DNA of 40,483 bases from an uncultured Acetatifactor sp. (GCA_947586055.1 CANPXL010000026.1:1-40483); one strand, 5' to 3'. Shown: positions 22,682 to 31,649, numbered from the stretch's first letter. Notes: generated by a model from the sequence alone, not told the origin. Numbers and translations are program-made.

Positions 22682-25539
22682 GCAAAATCCTTTTCCGTCA
22701 ATATGATCATGTCATCGTCGTCATAGCGCTTTGCCACCAGAATGTCCACAAAATGTCCCAGTGTCTTCCGGTTGGCATGACGTATGGCGTCGTCCACCAT
22801 CCGCTTGACCTCCATCACAGTCACCGCGTGATCGATCGTCTGCAGCTGGTCAATTCTGGTGTGAAGGGCCAGAATACCAAGATCGTCGATCGCATACTCC
22901 TGTTCCCTGGCATACTGCCGGCCAAACGCCACCAGCATATCGTTGCTCAGCGCTTCCACATTCATGCGGGCCGTAAAGCAGGACGCCAGTTCTTCGTTTT
23001 CTTCCAGCAGCTTCTGAACGGCTTTTTTGCTGTCTTCCAGAACAATGATGATCCCAAGGGATTCCTTCTGAAGCTCCCTGTAAAGAGCCGCCGCGGTGTC
23101 GCGGTTCAGGCCGGATACCTGCTGGAGAATCAGGGCGCCGTTTTTCAGTTTTTCCAGCGTCTCACCCACATCTCTTTTGTTCAGGGCCTGACCGGAAATC
23201 TTTGCCACTTTCCCCGAAAAATTGCTGTCTGTCAACTGTACTTCCCGGATTATATTTTTTGCAAGGGTGGTGGTATCCATCCCCTCGTCGCCTGTGATGA
23301 TAAGGTTGCCCGTGTACGCTGCAAGGCTGATATTGTCGATGGCCTTTACGAGCTGTTCCTTTGCCGCCCGGCTCTGGATATAGGGAGCAAAGAGCTCTCT
23401 TTCCTCCAACGTCAGCGCTCGCACCTTTTCCTTTTCGCGCTCTACGGGCGCTTCCTCCGAAGAATCCGTTGTTTCTTTCGGCTCGGACTTCTGCTTCCGG
23501 GACGGCGCCTGAGCGCGGTCGGAATCTTCCGTTTCTTCCGGCTCTTCCTGCCCTTCCGCCTCGGAATCTTCCGCGTCCTCCGGCTCTTCCTTGCCTTCCG
23601 CTTCGGAGCCTTCCGCTTCCTCCGGCTCTTCCTCGCCTTCCGCCTCGGAATCTTCCGCTTCCTCCGGCTCTTCCTGCCTTTCCGCCTCGGAATCTTCCGC
23701 TTCTTCCGGCTCTTCCTCGCCTTCCGCTTCGGAGTCTTCCGCTTCCTCCGGCTCTTCCTCGCCTTCCGCTTCGGAGTCTTCCGTTTCCTCCGGCTCTTCT
23801 TGCTCTTCCGCTTCGGAATCTTCCGTTTCTTCCAATTCTTCCTGAGTTTCCTGATCGGAGTCCTCCGTCTCGGAATCCCCCGCTTCCTCCGGCTCCTGAA
23901 TCTCGTCCTCACTGTCCGAATCCGGCAGCAGTTCTTCCTCCTGAAGCGCCTCCGGTTCCGTATCGTCCTCCAGCTCTTCCGCTTCGCCGTTTTCAAGCTG
24001 TTCCAGCAATCCGTCTCTCACGGAAGCTTCAAACTCCGTGAACATGTTGCCCGTTTGCTGCAGCACCCGCTGGCGCACCTCTTCCTCGCGCCGCTCCTGG
24101 CTCTGCTGCTTCAGCCGTTCCCATTCCGCAAGGACATCCTGAATATTCATCTGACCTGTGATCTGCTTTTCCACAGGCTCACATTCCGGCACGACAAGAC
24201 TGATCTGACCGTCCGACTCCTGAGACAGAACGCCCGCCAGTTCTCTGGGCGGCTGCGCGGTCAGAACCTGTTCCTCCGCCCGGCCCGTCTTTTCCATGCG
24301 GATCTGTTCCATCACGATCTGCCGCGTTTCGTCCTGCTCCGTTGTCTGAGGCCGGTCCGGTTTTGGCGTCTCCGTCCCGGCATCGGCGTCCGGTTCCACA
24401 TCCTTCAGCTCCTGCTGCACGGAAGCAATCTCCCCGGTCTCGCCGAAAAAGACTTCCGTTTTTTCTATCTCCCCGACGCCGTCTTCCAGATCGTTTTCGT
24501 CCACATCTTCCTCTTCCAGTTCCGGATAGTCAAGAGATTCCGTGTCCATCATAGGCGCGATAATAGAGCGCGTGATGGCCGCCGACTTTGACTGCTCGTC
24601 CCCCAGAACCTCGCGCAGACCCGCCGCCAGTTCCGCCTGCAGATTGATGGTATTATACTTTCCCATATCCATGGTCTTTACATGGATATCAAATTCCTCC
24701 CCCTGATCGGACGTCCCGGCCTTTTCGCCATCCCCGGCCGCGGGCTGCTCCCCGGCCGTGCGGTGAACGGTCTCATAAACCACCGTGTCGCCCTGCAGCG
24801 CGCTGTCCTCGCGGTCCGGCGATTCCGCTTCCGCCATTCCTCCGGCCCCGCCGTCGTCATACTCCTCCCCGGAGAAATCAATATCTTCCTTCTCCGGTCC
24901 TTCCTCGCCGGGTTCCCGCGCGGACGTCTCAAATCTGTGGTCGTACTTCTGCTGCTGAACCGGATCCAGCGGCTGGTGCAGCATTTTCAGTTCCATGGCC
25001 TTGATGACGTATTTGCCGTCTCCAAACCAGAGAATCAGCTCGTCACACTCTTCCACACACTTTGTGGCCAGTCCGACTCTGTGATAAAGATACGCCAGCT
25101 CATACGCCCACTTTTCTCTGTAATCCCGCTTTTTCAGCTCTTCCAGAACGCCGATGCGTTCCTCCAGGCTGACGTCCTGCGCCTCATATAGCCGGTACTG
25201 CAGGATGTATCTGGCAGGATCCCGGGGCGCCACCTGTACAAATTCCTTGTAATAATTTACCGCCTGTACAAACTCTTCTGTCTTAATGCACAATTCGCAG
25301 AGGGCGTAACAGATCGTTCTTCCCCCCGGCCTTCTCTCGTAGGCCAGAAGCAGCATGTTTTTTGCATCCTCATAACGTCTGTTGATCTTGTACAGATCGC
25401 TGATGGTGCAGAGCATCATAACGCTCTTTACCCGGCGCCAGTCAATGGTATCCGCGATCTCGGCGGCCTGAACATAGTCGCCTCTCTCTATCAGTTCTTT
25501 GATCTCGTCCGCTCTTACTTTATATTCGTATTTATCCAA
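22678..25539 (-). CDS. TPR protein with acidic repeat and degenerate AAA+ domain
   Basis: A 953-residue cytoplasmic protein. The N-terminal ~190 residues are TPR-like helices (YVQAAEIADTIDW, RRYEDAKNMLLLAYERRP). A long acidic, disordered middle follows, ending in eight copies of a 14-residue unit of the type EEPEEAEDSEAEGE (567-674). The last ~210 residues resemble a SpoVK/CbbX-type AAA+ domain. Its Walker A position reads GDEGMDTT (750-757), with Asp for Lys, and its Walker B reads ALILQQVS (802-809), with QQ for DE. It is therefore probably unable to hydrolyse ATP. The start is TTG with GGGGAG nine bases upstream. It is translationally coupled to glgB. Role unknown; a scaffold is plausible. 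Confidence 0.75.
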   Translation of the reverse strand: MDKYEYKVRADEIKELIERGDYVQAAEIADTIDWRRVKSVMMLCTISDLYKINRRYEDAKNMLLLAYERRPGGRTICYALCELCIKTEEFVQAVNYYKEFVQVAPRDPARYILQYRLYEAQDVSLEERIGVLEELKKRDYREKWAYELAYLYHRVGLATKCVEECDELILWFGDGKYVIKAMELKMLHQPLDPVQQQKYDHRFETSAREPGEEGPEKEDIDFSGEEYDDGGAGGMAEAESPDREDSALQGDTVVYETVHRTAGEQPAAGDGEKAGTSDQGEEFDIHVKTMDMGKYNTINLQAELAAGLREVLGDEQSKSAAITRSIIAPMMDTESLDYPELEEEDVDENDLEDGVGEIEKTEVFFGETGEIASVQQELKDVEPDADAGTETPKPDRPQTTEQDETRQIVMEQIRMEKTGRAEEQVLTAQPPRELAGVLSQESDGQISLVVPECEPVEKQITGQMNIQDVLAEWERLKQQSQERREEEVRQRVLQQTGNMFTEFEASVRDGLLEQLENGEAEELEDDTEPEALQEEELLPDSDSEDEIQEPEEAGDSETEDSDQETQEELEETEDSEAEEQEEPEETEDSEAEGEEEPEEAEDSEAEGEEEPEEAEDSEAERQEEPEEAEDSEAEGEEEPEEAEGSEAEGKEEPEDAEDSEAEGQEEPEETEDSDRAQAPSRKQKSEPKETTDSSEEAPVEREKEKVRALTLEERELFAPYIQSRAAKEQLVKAIDNISLAAYTGNLIITGDEGMDTTTLAKNIIREVQLTDSNFSGKVAKISGQALNKRDVGETLEKLKNGALILQQVSGLNRDTAAALYRELQKESLGIIIVLEDSKKAVQKLLEENEELASCFTARMNVEALSNDMLVAFGRQYAREQEYAIDDLGILALHTRIDQLQTIDHAVTVMEVKRMVDDAIRHANRKTLGHFVDILVAKRYDDDDMIILTEKDFA
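23518..23841. repeat. Coding tandem repeat, about eight 42-bp units
   Basis: The DNA repeats with a 42-bp period inside the TPR/AAA+-like gene, giving acidic 14-residue units on the minus strand. Seven full copies and one partial copy are visible, with near-identical neighbours and edge copies more diverged. Such arrays change copy number by slippage or recombination. Confidence 0.85.
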
Positions 25540-25595
25540 GGTAATCCGCTCCCCTATCGGTATGTAAGATCCACTGTGCTTTCCGGAATAAAGTC

Positions 25596-25625
25596 ATTTT
25601 ATCATAGCAACCGTACGGATGTCAA
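25596..25625 (-). promoter_or_regulatory. Sigma-A promoter of the TPR-glgB operon
   Basis: On the minus strand a perfect TTGACA (25620-25625) is followed 18 bp later by TAAAAT (25596-25601). The TTG start at 25539 is about 50 bases below the expected transcription start. It lies between this operon and rsmA, which ends at 25642. Confidence 0.7.
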
Positions 25626-25641
25626 AAATAAAAGGCATAAA

Positions 25642-26532
25642 TTAAGAAATCGGCTCCTGTGATCCGCATTGCCGTTCCTGCAGTTCTTCCGCAAGGGCCG
25701 CAAACTGTTCCAGCGTAAGCGCCTCTCCCCGGACAGTCGGTTCCAGTCCCAGCCGGCAAAGCGCCTGCGCGGTCCTCTCTTTGGGAATGTGAAGCCCCTG
25801 CGCATTGCAAAGGGCGTTCGTCAGAGTTTTTCTTCTCTGATTGAAGGCCGCCCGGATCAGCGCAAAAAATTCGGCCTCGTCCCTTACCTGTACGGGCGGT
25901 TCCCGGTATCCGGTCAGCCGGATCACGGCGCTCTCCACGTTGGGCCTGGGAATAAAACAGTTCGGCGGGACGCTGGCCACGATCTCGGGACGCGCATAAT
26001 ACTGTACCGCCAGAGAAAGCGCGCCGTAATCTTTTGTCCCCGGTCCCGCCTGCATCCTGTCCGCCACTTCTTTCTGAACCATGACGGTAATGCTCTGCAG
26101 AGGCGCCCGGCTTTCCAACAGCTTCATGATGATCGGCGTCGTGATATAGTAAGGCAGATTCGCCACAACCTTTACAGGCCGGCCGCCGTTCATTTCCCCG
26201 GCGATCCCGTCCAGATCCACCTTCAGGATATCGTTGTTGATCAGCGTTATATTGTCATAACCGGACAGCGTCTCTTCCAGAATCGGAATCAGATTTCTGT
26301 CGATCTCCACCGCCGCCACTCTGCCGGCCCGCTCCGCCAGACACCGGGTCATGGTGCCCAACCCCGGACCGATCTCCAGCACGCAGTCCTCCCTGCCGAT
26401 TTCCGCAGCTTCCACAATCCTGTCCAGCACCCCGGTATCCACCAGAAAATTCTGCCCGTATTTTTTCTGAATATGAAAATCATACTTCCGCAAAATCTCA
26501 ATCGTCGTTTGAGGGATTCCAGAACCGGCCAT
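25642..26532 (-). CDS. rsmA: 16S rRNA (adenine-1518/1519) dimethyltransferase
   Basis: A 296-residue enzyme (KsgA) that dimethylates two adjacent adenines near the 3' end of 16S rRNA during 30S maturation, using S-adenosylmethionine. The N-terminal KKYGQNFLVD is typical. Motif I is LEIGPGLGTMT, the acidic loop is AAVEIDRNL, and the catalytic motif IV is VANLPYYITTPI. The C-terminal domain has FNQRRKTLTNAL. Everything expected is present and length is normal. It starts 3 bp after the HAD gene and is the last gene of its run; the next operon has its own promoter. Confidence 0.97.
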   Translation of the reverse strand: MAGSGIPQTTIEILRKYDFHIQKKYGQNFLVDTGVLDRIVEAAEIGREDCVLEIGPGLGTMTRCLAERAGRVAAVEIDRNLIPILEETLSGYDNITLINNDILKVDLDGIAGEMNGGRPVKVVANLPYYITTPIIMKLLESRAPLQSITVMVQKEVADRMQAGPGTKDYGALSLAVQYYARPEIVASVPPNCFIPRPNVESAVIRLTGYREPPVQVRDEAEFFALIRAAFNQRRKTLTNALCNAQGLHIPKERTAQALCRLGLEPTVRGEALTLEQFAALAEELQERQCGSQEPIS

Positions 26533-26535
26533 AAC

Positions 26536-27213
26536 TCACCCTGCCTTTTCTTTCAAATATGAGAGCACCTGATTCAGGTCTTCAAAGATGCGGAAACTCA
26601 GCTTCCGCATTTCCCGGTCCGGCGGGATCATGTCCGGCACCATCAGCGGACGCATTCCCGCGGCGCTGGCCGCCCTGATCCCGTTGGGCGAATCTTCCAC
26701 GGCATACGCTTCCCCCGGCTCCACCCCCATCCGGCTGCAGGCCAGCAGATAGATCTCCGGGTCCGGCTTGGAATACTCTACCATGTCCCCGGTGACCACA
26801 ACCGGAAAAAAGCGGTCTAACCCCGACCGTTCCAGACAGGACAGCACACTGGCCCGTCTGGTGGAAGACGCCAGTCCCAGCATCCAGCCGTTCTCCTTCA
26901 GCCATAAAAGCAGCGCTTCCGCCCCCGGCATCACAGGCACTCCGTTCCTGTCTATATAATCCCAGAACCAATCGGAAGCCTCCTTGCGGAATTCGTCATA
27001 GTCAAACGCCCCGCCGTACGCCTGCGTCACAATCTTCCTGCTGCCGTTGCTGTTAAGGCCGATGCATCTGGGAAATATCTCTTCCATCCCCGGCAGCCCT
27101 CTTTTCCTTGCCGTCTCCAGCCAGCTGTCCCGACAGATGCGCTCCGTATCGAACAGAACGCCGTCCATGTCAAAAACCACCGCTCTCATCGTCTTCTCTT
27201 CTTCCGTCTTCAT
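26536..27213 (-). CDS. HAD-superfamily phosphatase, beta-phosphoglucomutase-like
   Basis: A 225-residue cytoplasmic hydrolase. Motif I is FDMDGVLFDTE (nucleophile and acid/base Asp), motif II is GLASSTRR, motif III has the Lys of YSKPDPEIY, and motif IV is VEDSPNGIRAA. A helical cap (about 25-95) follows motif I. Members act on small phosphorylated sugars or related metabolites; the substrate cannot be read from sequence. The start at 27213 is used, although a second ATG eight codons in is possible. It lies between the DHHW gene (15 bp) and rsmA (3 bp). Confidence 0.9.
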   Translation of the reverse strand: MKTEEEKTMRAVVFDMDGVLFDTERICRDSWLETARKRGLPGMEEIFPRCIGLNSNGSRKIVTQAYGGAFDYDEFRKEASDWFWDYIDRNGVPVMPGAEALLLWLKENGWMLGLASSTRRASVLSCLERSGLDRFFPVVVTGDMVEYSKPDPEIYLLACSRMGVEPGEAYAVEDSPNGIRAASAAGMRPLMVPDMIPPDREMRKLSFRIFEDLNQVLSYLKEKAG

Positions 27214-27228
27214 ACACTGTCGGCGCTC

Positions 27229-28350
27229 CTATTTAAAATAACGAAAATCCTCCAGAAAATGAATGCAGTTATAAAGGACCAGCACGTCCATTCCCCGTTC
27301 CGGCCGGCACTGCTCCATCAGACCAAAAAGCCTGCCGTTATAATACCGCAGATCCACCACATAAATCTTTTCATAGTGGGGCGCAAGCAGCGGTATCACG
27401 CTGTTTGCGTAGGAATCCTTCAGCACAAACAATGTCTTTCCGTTCCGATAGCCGGTTTCGATCTCAACAAACCCATGGTTGTCATCCAGAAAGAACCCGT
27501 ATTTGTTTTTTGTGTCCAGGTAGGACTCCTCATAGTAACTCTGGGCCGTTTCCGTGTAATCGTACGTGATATGGGGCGTCTGCTCCATGGTCTCCGGGAA
27601 ATACCGGAGACAATCCGGCTCCCAGTCAATATTGATCTTGGAATGCAGCGTACCCAGAAACGCTTCGCTGGCCGTGGCCATCCCGTCGGGGTCATAAGCC
27701 GCAGGCTCAACCCCCGCCGTCTCCGCCCAGGCAAGGTAGCCGTAATACGCCCCAAGACTGGTCCAGTGATGATCCGTCCGATAGTAAATTTCCTCCCCCG
27801 CATGCCTTCTGAGCGCGGCATACACATCCACATACCGCTCCTCTCCCGCGAGCTGCGCCACCCGTTCCAGCAGCGCCGTCTCGTCATAATAAGGCGCGTA
27901 GGCGGGCAGCTTTTCCTTCAGGATATTGTCGGCGGTAGGCGCCAGCATCACCATCGCGTCCCATTCCGTCACAAGAGGCGCAAGCAGCGCAAGCTTCTCG
28001 TCCTCAAGCTGCGCGGGATACGCTTCGGGAAGGTGCTGTTCGATCAGATAACCGTCCTCTCCGAGATAGATGCCGTTGATCGTCTTCCTCTGAAGCAGCA
28101 GATCGGTTTTTGTCTTCAGGTAGATCCACTTGTCCCTTCCCACAAACTGATCCGTCACATACTTCTCATAATCGGATGTATACTCCCCCTGAAAAAGCGC
28201 CTGCGCGGACCACTTTGGTTTTTGAGCCAGCAGACGGTTTTCCGATTCCGAAAACAGTTTTGTCCCATGAAAAAGATCCGCGATCGTAAAGATTACAATG
28301 ACGGACGCCAGGAACGCGATGGTAAATATGGCATTGCCTTTTTCGCTCAC
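27229..28350 (-). CDS. DHHW-family protein (AlgX/AlgJ-like O-acetylation partner)
   Basis: A 373-residue protein with one N-terminal transmembrane helix (about 7-27) and a large extracytoplasmic domain. The family motif DHHW is at 193-196 in YYRTDHHWTSLG, with a further SGNH-like DSYANS near the C-terminus. DHHW proteins resemble the AlgJ/AlgX acetyltransferases, which transfer acyl groups delivered by an MBOAT protein. Its gene directly follows the MBOAT gene (17 bp), supporting polysaccharide O-acetylation. The frame opens at 28371 with TTG, but AAAGGAGGG lies inside that stretch, seven bases before a GTG at 28350, so GTG is taken as the start. Confidence 0.88.
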   Translation of the reverse strand: MSEKGNAIFTIAFLASVIVIFTIADLFHGTKLFSESENRLLAQKPKWSAQALFQGEYTSDYEKYVTDQFVGRDKWIYLKTKTDLLLQRKTINGIYLGEDGYLIEQHLPEAYPAQLEDEKLALLAPLVTEWDAMVMLAPTADNILKEKLPAYAPYYDETALLERVAQLAGEERYVDVYAALRRHAGEEIYYRTDHHWTSLGAYYGYLAWAETAGVEPAAYDPDGMATASEAFLGTLHSKINIDWEPDCLRYFPETMEQTPHITYDYTETAQSYYEESYLDTKNKYGFFLDDNHGFVEIETGYRNGKTLFVLKDSYANSVIPLLAPHYEKIYVVDLRYYNGRLFGLMEQCRPERGMDVLVLYNCIHFLEDFRYFK

Positions 28351-28367
28351 GGTTACGCCCTCCTTTC

Positions 28368-29777
28368 TCAAAAACGGAAATACAGAAACGGATTATAGGA
28401 ATCGTCCACGATTCCCGCGATGGCAAGCAGGAGCAGCGCAGCGGGAATCACCTTCTCGCACAGCCGGTAAAGCGCCACGCACAGACCTGTCTTTGAATTT
28501 TCCAGCCTGACGGCCAGTTTTCTGGGAATGGGCGTCGCCGCCACCGCCGCCACCGCAAGCAGCGCCAGATATTCCCGCCCCAGATAAAGAGCGTCCGCGT
28601 CAAAAATTCCACCCGTTCCCGTCATAGCCTGCAGGCAGCCGAGGATTCCGTCCCGCGTCGTAAGGGCAAACAGCACCCATCCCGCCAGCACCGCGGCCCA
28701 GGTATATATCATCCCCACGATTCGCGGAAGCCAGGACAGCACCCTGCTCAGGAACAGCTTCTCCAACACCAGCAGGAAAGCAAACCACAGACCCCAGAGC
28801 AGGAAATTCCAGCCGGCCCCGTGCCATATTCCCGTCAGCGCCCACACGATCAGAATATTCCGTATCTGTCTCGGCAGTCCGCGCCGGTTTCCCCCCAGCG
28901 GAATATATACATATTCCCGGAACCAGCTTCCCAGAGAAATGTGCCATCTGCGCCAGAACTCCGTAATGGACGCGGAAATATAAGGGTAATTAAAGTTTTC
29001 CGGAAATCCGAATCCCAGAATCGCCCCCAAGCCGATAGCCATGTCGGAGTATCCCGAAAAATCGAAATAGATCTGAAACGCAAACGCCAGAACGCCCAGC
29101 CAGGCTGTCATCATGCTCATGTTCCGAAAATCCTGGCCGGATACTTCCGCCCAGAGAACGCCAAGGCTGTTGGCAAGCAGCACCTTTTTCGCCATCCCCA
29201 TGCAGAACCGCTTCAGGCCGCGGCTTACCGCCGTCACATCCACCGGCCGGCTGTGAAGCTGCAGGGACACGTCCTTGTACTTTACGATGGGTCCCGCGAT
29301 CAGCTGGGGAAACATCGTCACATAGACGCTGAAATCCAGAATGTTTTTCTGGGCCGTTACGCGCCCCCGGTACACATCAATGGTATACGACATGGTCTGA
29401 AAGGTATAAAACGAAATGCCGATGGGAAGATCCAGGTTCAGAAGCGGCAGGGTGGTTCCCGCCAGAGCGTTCACCGTTTGGATCAGAAAATCCGCATACT
29501 TGAAAAACCCCAGCAGAGCCAGATTGACCACTATCGATGCACTCAGCGGGATCAGCGCCTTCCTGCTGCCCCGGAGCCGTTCGATCAGCAGCCCGTTCCC
29601 ATAGTCGACAAGGGTCGAGAACAGCATCAGCAGCACATAAACCGGCTCTCCCCATGCATAAAAAAACAAACTCCCCAAAAGGAGGATGAAATTCTTCATC
29701 CTCCCGGGAGCCAGAAAATAACACAACATAAAAACAGGCAGAAACCGAAAAAGGAATAATACGCTGCTGAAAACCAT
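28368..29777 (-). CDS. MBOAT-family O-acyltransferase (DltB/AlgI-like)
   Basis: A 469-residue polytopic membrane protein with about ten hydrophobic segments. The MBOAT core is evident: FYTFQTMSYTIDVYRG near residue 125, FAFQIYFDFSGYSDMAIGLG near 235, EFWRRWHISLGSWFREYVY with His279, and TGIWHGAGWNFLLWG with the catalytic His319. These proteins pass acyl groups across the membrane for O-acylation of cell-surface glycans. The adjacent DHHW protein is the likely transferase partner, and the DUF4358 lipoprotein upstream completes a recurrent clostridial trio. The ATG follows AAGGAG. Confidence 0.95.
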   Translation of the reverse strand: MVFSSVLFLFRFLPVFMLCYFLAPGRMKNFILLLGSLFFYAWGEPVYVLLMLFSTLVDYGNGLLIERLRGSRKALIPLSASIVVNLALLGFFKYADFLIQTVNALAGTTLPLLNLDLPIGISFYTFQTMSYTIDVYRGRVTAQKNILDFSVYVTMFPQLIAGPIVKYKDVSLQLHSRPVDVTAVSRGLKRFCMGMAKKVLLANSLGVLWAEVSGQDFRNMSMMTAWLGVLAFAFQIYFDFSGYSDMAIGLGAILGFGFPENFNYPYISASITEFWRRWHISLGSWFREYVYIPLGGNRRGLPRQIRNILIVWALTGIWHGAGWNFLLWGLWFAFLLVLEKLFLSRVLSWLPRIVGMIYTWAAVLAGWVLFALTTRDGILGCLQAMTGTGGIFDADALYLGREYLALLAVAAVAATPIPRKLAVRLENSKTGLCVALYRLCEKVIPAALLLLAIAGIVDDSYNPFLYFRF

Positions 29778-29813
29778 GGCATATCTCCTTCAGAAAAAGT
29801 CTTCTCTTACCGC

Positions 29814-30461
29814 TCAGTGTTCAATCAGGTTGCTGATGATTTCTATGACAAGATCGTTGACCTCCTGGCAGTGAGCGATGATCACATCGTTGTCGCCCTC
29901 TTCCGAGACCGCCATGGTATCTCCGCCGAGCTGTGCAAAGATCACATAATTGCCGATGCGCTCCACTCTGGCAGCCTGGATCTTTCCCACGTTCTGCGGA
30001 TACTGCATGGTGTTGCTGACATTATTGTCATAATACGTCATCAGCGCTTCTTCCACCTCATCCGCCTTATCCTCGACAGCCTTGACGACCACGAGCATAT
30101 CCACGTTCACGTTGATTGCGGGCATCTCCGCAAAATAGTCCTCATACATGTCCGGCGTGATACCCAGCAGAACTTCCATCATGTCGGGTGTCATCGCCGT
30201 ATTGGGCCAGTAGTCCTCACCCAGATTATCCACCACCGCCTGCCGGATCTTCTCCATCTCCTCGGTCCAGCCCTCTTCGTAATTATGGCTTTCGGAAGGC
30301 GTTTCCTGCTGGCCGGGATCCGACGTGCCCGCAGTCTCCTGACCGGCCCCCGCAGACCCCTGCGTCTGGCCGCCCTCCTGCTTCCCGTCATCATCCCCGC
30401 CGCAGCCTGCCATACCGAGAACCAGCATACCTGCGCAGAGCCATGCCAATATTCTTTTCAT
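29814..30461 (-). CDS. DUF4358-family lipoprotein
   Basis: A 215-residue lipoprotein. The signal peptide (MKRILAWLCAGMLVLGMAGC) ends in the lipobox GMAGC, followed by a Gly/Gln/Glu/Asp-rich linker (about 21-65). The globular part resembles DUF4358: TPDMMEVLLGITPDMYEDYF, then an IGNYVIFAQLGG strand. Biochemical role unknown. In my recollection DUF4358 genes often adjoin MBOAT and DHHW genes, as here, so it may help surface glycan modification. The start at 30461 has GGAGG upstream; the longer frame to 30545 would lack a signal peptide at its N-terminus. Confidence 0.85.
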   Translation of the reverse strand: MKRILAWLCAGMLVLGMAGCGGDDDGKQEGGQTQGSAGAGQETAGTSDPGQQETPSESHNYEEGWTEEMEKIRQAVVDNLGEDYWPNTAMTPDMMEVLLGITPDMYEDYFAEMPAINVNVDMLVVVKAVEDKADEVEEALMTYYDNNVSNTMQYPQNVGKIQAARVERIGNYVIFAQLGGDTMAVSEEGDNDVIIAHCQEVNDLVIEIISNLIEH

Positions 30462-30582
30462 ATTCTTTCCTCCGTTCCGCCGCCTGACGACAGCTTTTTC
30501 AGAATTTCCTTCCAAGTTTATCCAATTTCGGAGACTCTTACACATTTTTCGGGGGAAAACAGGCTGCCGCCACGGCCCGCCG

Positions 30583-31503
30583 TCAGCCGTTTGCCAGACG
30601 GCAAAGCTCCTCCAGCATTTTCGGGAGCTCCGTCCCCATGGTCTCGTCGGAAAACTGACAGGTTCCTACTTTTTTATGACCGCCGCCGTTGTACTTTAAC
30701 ATCAGGCTGCCTACATTGACGTCAGACGTCTTGTTCAGGATACTGTATCCCACCGCGGCGGAACAGCCCATGCCGCCCTTTCCGCTCACGATCCACGCGG
30801 AGATGTTCTGCTCCGGATACATGCTGTAGATCATAAAGCGGTTTCCGGTGTAAATCGGATCCACGCCCCGCAGATCGCTGATGATCACGTTTCCCTCCAC
30901 CCTGGTATGGGCTTTTACCATCTCCTGAAATTTTTCGGTCTGTTCGTTATACACCTCGATCCGCTCTTTTACGTCGGGAAGGTTCAGAATCTCTTCCGTG
31001 CTCATGTCGCGGCAGCAGTGCATCAGCTTCTCCATCAGCTGATAGTTTGAAATGGAAAACTGTCTCCAGCGCCCCAGACCCGTGCGGGGATCCATCAGAA
31101 ACCCCACCAGGATCCAGCCCTTCGGATTCATCACCTCGTCCACGGTGAGATTTCCGGAATCCACTTTATCCACGGCTTCCATCATATCGTCGAACTGCGG
31201 GAAACGCTCTTTCCCACCGTAATACTCGTAGATAATGCGCGCGCAGGAAGGTGTGATCCGGCTCTCGCCCTTATACTTTCCCTCCAGCTGGTTTCGCTCG
31301 AACTCGCTGGAATGATGGTCAAACCACAGACCGCAGCCTTCCACATAAGGCACGTTTGCAAGACAGTCGTTCTCATCCACCTCTATCAGGCCGTCCTGCA
31401 GATCCTTCGGATGTACGAATTTCCAACAGTCGATAATGCCGGCCTCCAACAGCAGGGCACCGCATGCAAGTCCATCAAAATCTGATCTCGTAACTAATCT
31501 CAC
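30583..31503 (-). CDS. DHH-family phosphoesterase
   Basis: A 306-residue cytoplasmic protein of the DHH superfamily (pyrophosphatase, exopolyphosphatase or nanoRNase-like). Metal-binding motifs are RSDFDG (D8, D10) and WFDHHSSE (D63, H64, H65). The DHHA1-like C-terminus contains LMLKYNGGGHKKVGTCQF, with the GGGH motif. The substrate may be short oligonucleotides, cyclic dinucleotide products or pyrophosphate, and cannot be chosen from sequence alone. The frame is open to 31725, but GTG at 31503 follows GGGAGG eight bases upstream and begins the family homology. A good promoter lies 70 bp further up. Confidence 0.88.
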   Translation of the reverse strand: MRLVTRSDFDGLACGALLLEAGIIDCWKFVHPKDLQDGLIEVDENDCLANVPYVEGCGLWFDHHSSEFERNQLEGKYKGESRITPSCARIIYEYYGGKERFPQFDDMMEAVDKVDSGNLTVDEVMNPKGWILVGFLMDPRTGLGRWRQFSISNYQLMEKLMHCCRDMSTEEILNLPDVKERIEVYNEQTEKFQEMVKAHTRVEGNVIISDLRGVDPIYTGNRFMIYSMYPEQNISAWIVSGKGGMGCSAAVGYSILNKTSDVNVGSLMLKYNGGGHKKVGTCQFSDETMGTELPKMLEELCRLANG

Positions 31504-31576
31504 CTGTGTTTCCTCCCAATCTCTCCCAAAATAATATCCGCCAAAAAAGGCAAACAACTTCAAACCACACTTATAT

Positions 31577-31605
31577 AGTATAGCATAGGGAACTCTTTTC
31601 GGCAA
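31577..31605 (-). promoter_or_regulatory. Promoter of the DHH phosphoesterase gene
   Basis: On the minus strand TTGCCG (31600-31605) and TATACT (31577-31582) are exactly 17 bp apart. The expected start is near 31570, leaving a leader of about 67 bases before the GTG at 31503. It is back to back with the plus-strand promoter at 31621. Confidence 0.65.
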
Positions 31606-31620
31606 TGAAAATAAACAAAG

Positions 31621-31649
31621 TTGCATTCGATCCGGAAATTGCTTATAAT
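31621..31649 (+). promoter_or_regulatory. Promoter of the membrane protein and ABC exporter genes
   Basis: TTGCAT (31621-31626) and a perfect TATAAT (31644-31649) are separated by 17 bp. Transcription should start near 31656, about 50 bases before the ATG at 31706. The following three genes are close enough to share this transcript. Confidence 0.75.

Noticed and set aside
23518..23841. Possible CRISPR-like array
   Set aside because: Units are contiguous 42-bp coding repeats without unique spacers, and no cas genes are present.
22645..24591. Long plus-strand frame with Phe/Arg/Leu repeats opposite the TPR/AAA+-like gene
   Set aside because: The repeat is just the antisense reading of the acidic 42-bp array; the minus-strand gene has a start site, promoter and domains.
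30546..30582. Possible terminator after the DHH gene
   Set aside because: Only short broken stems followed by TTTT; too weak to list.
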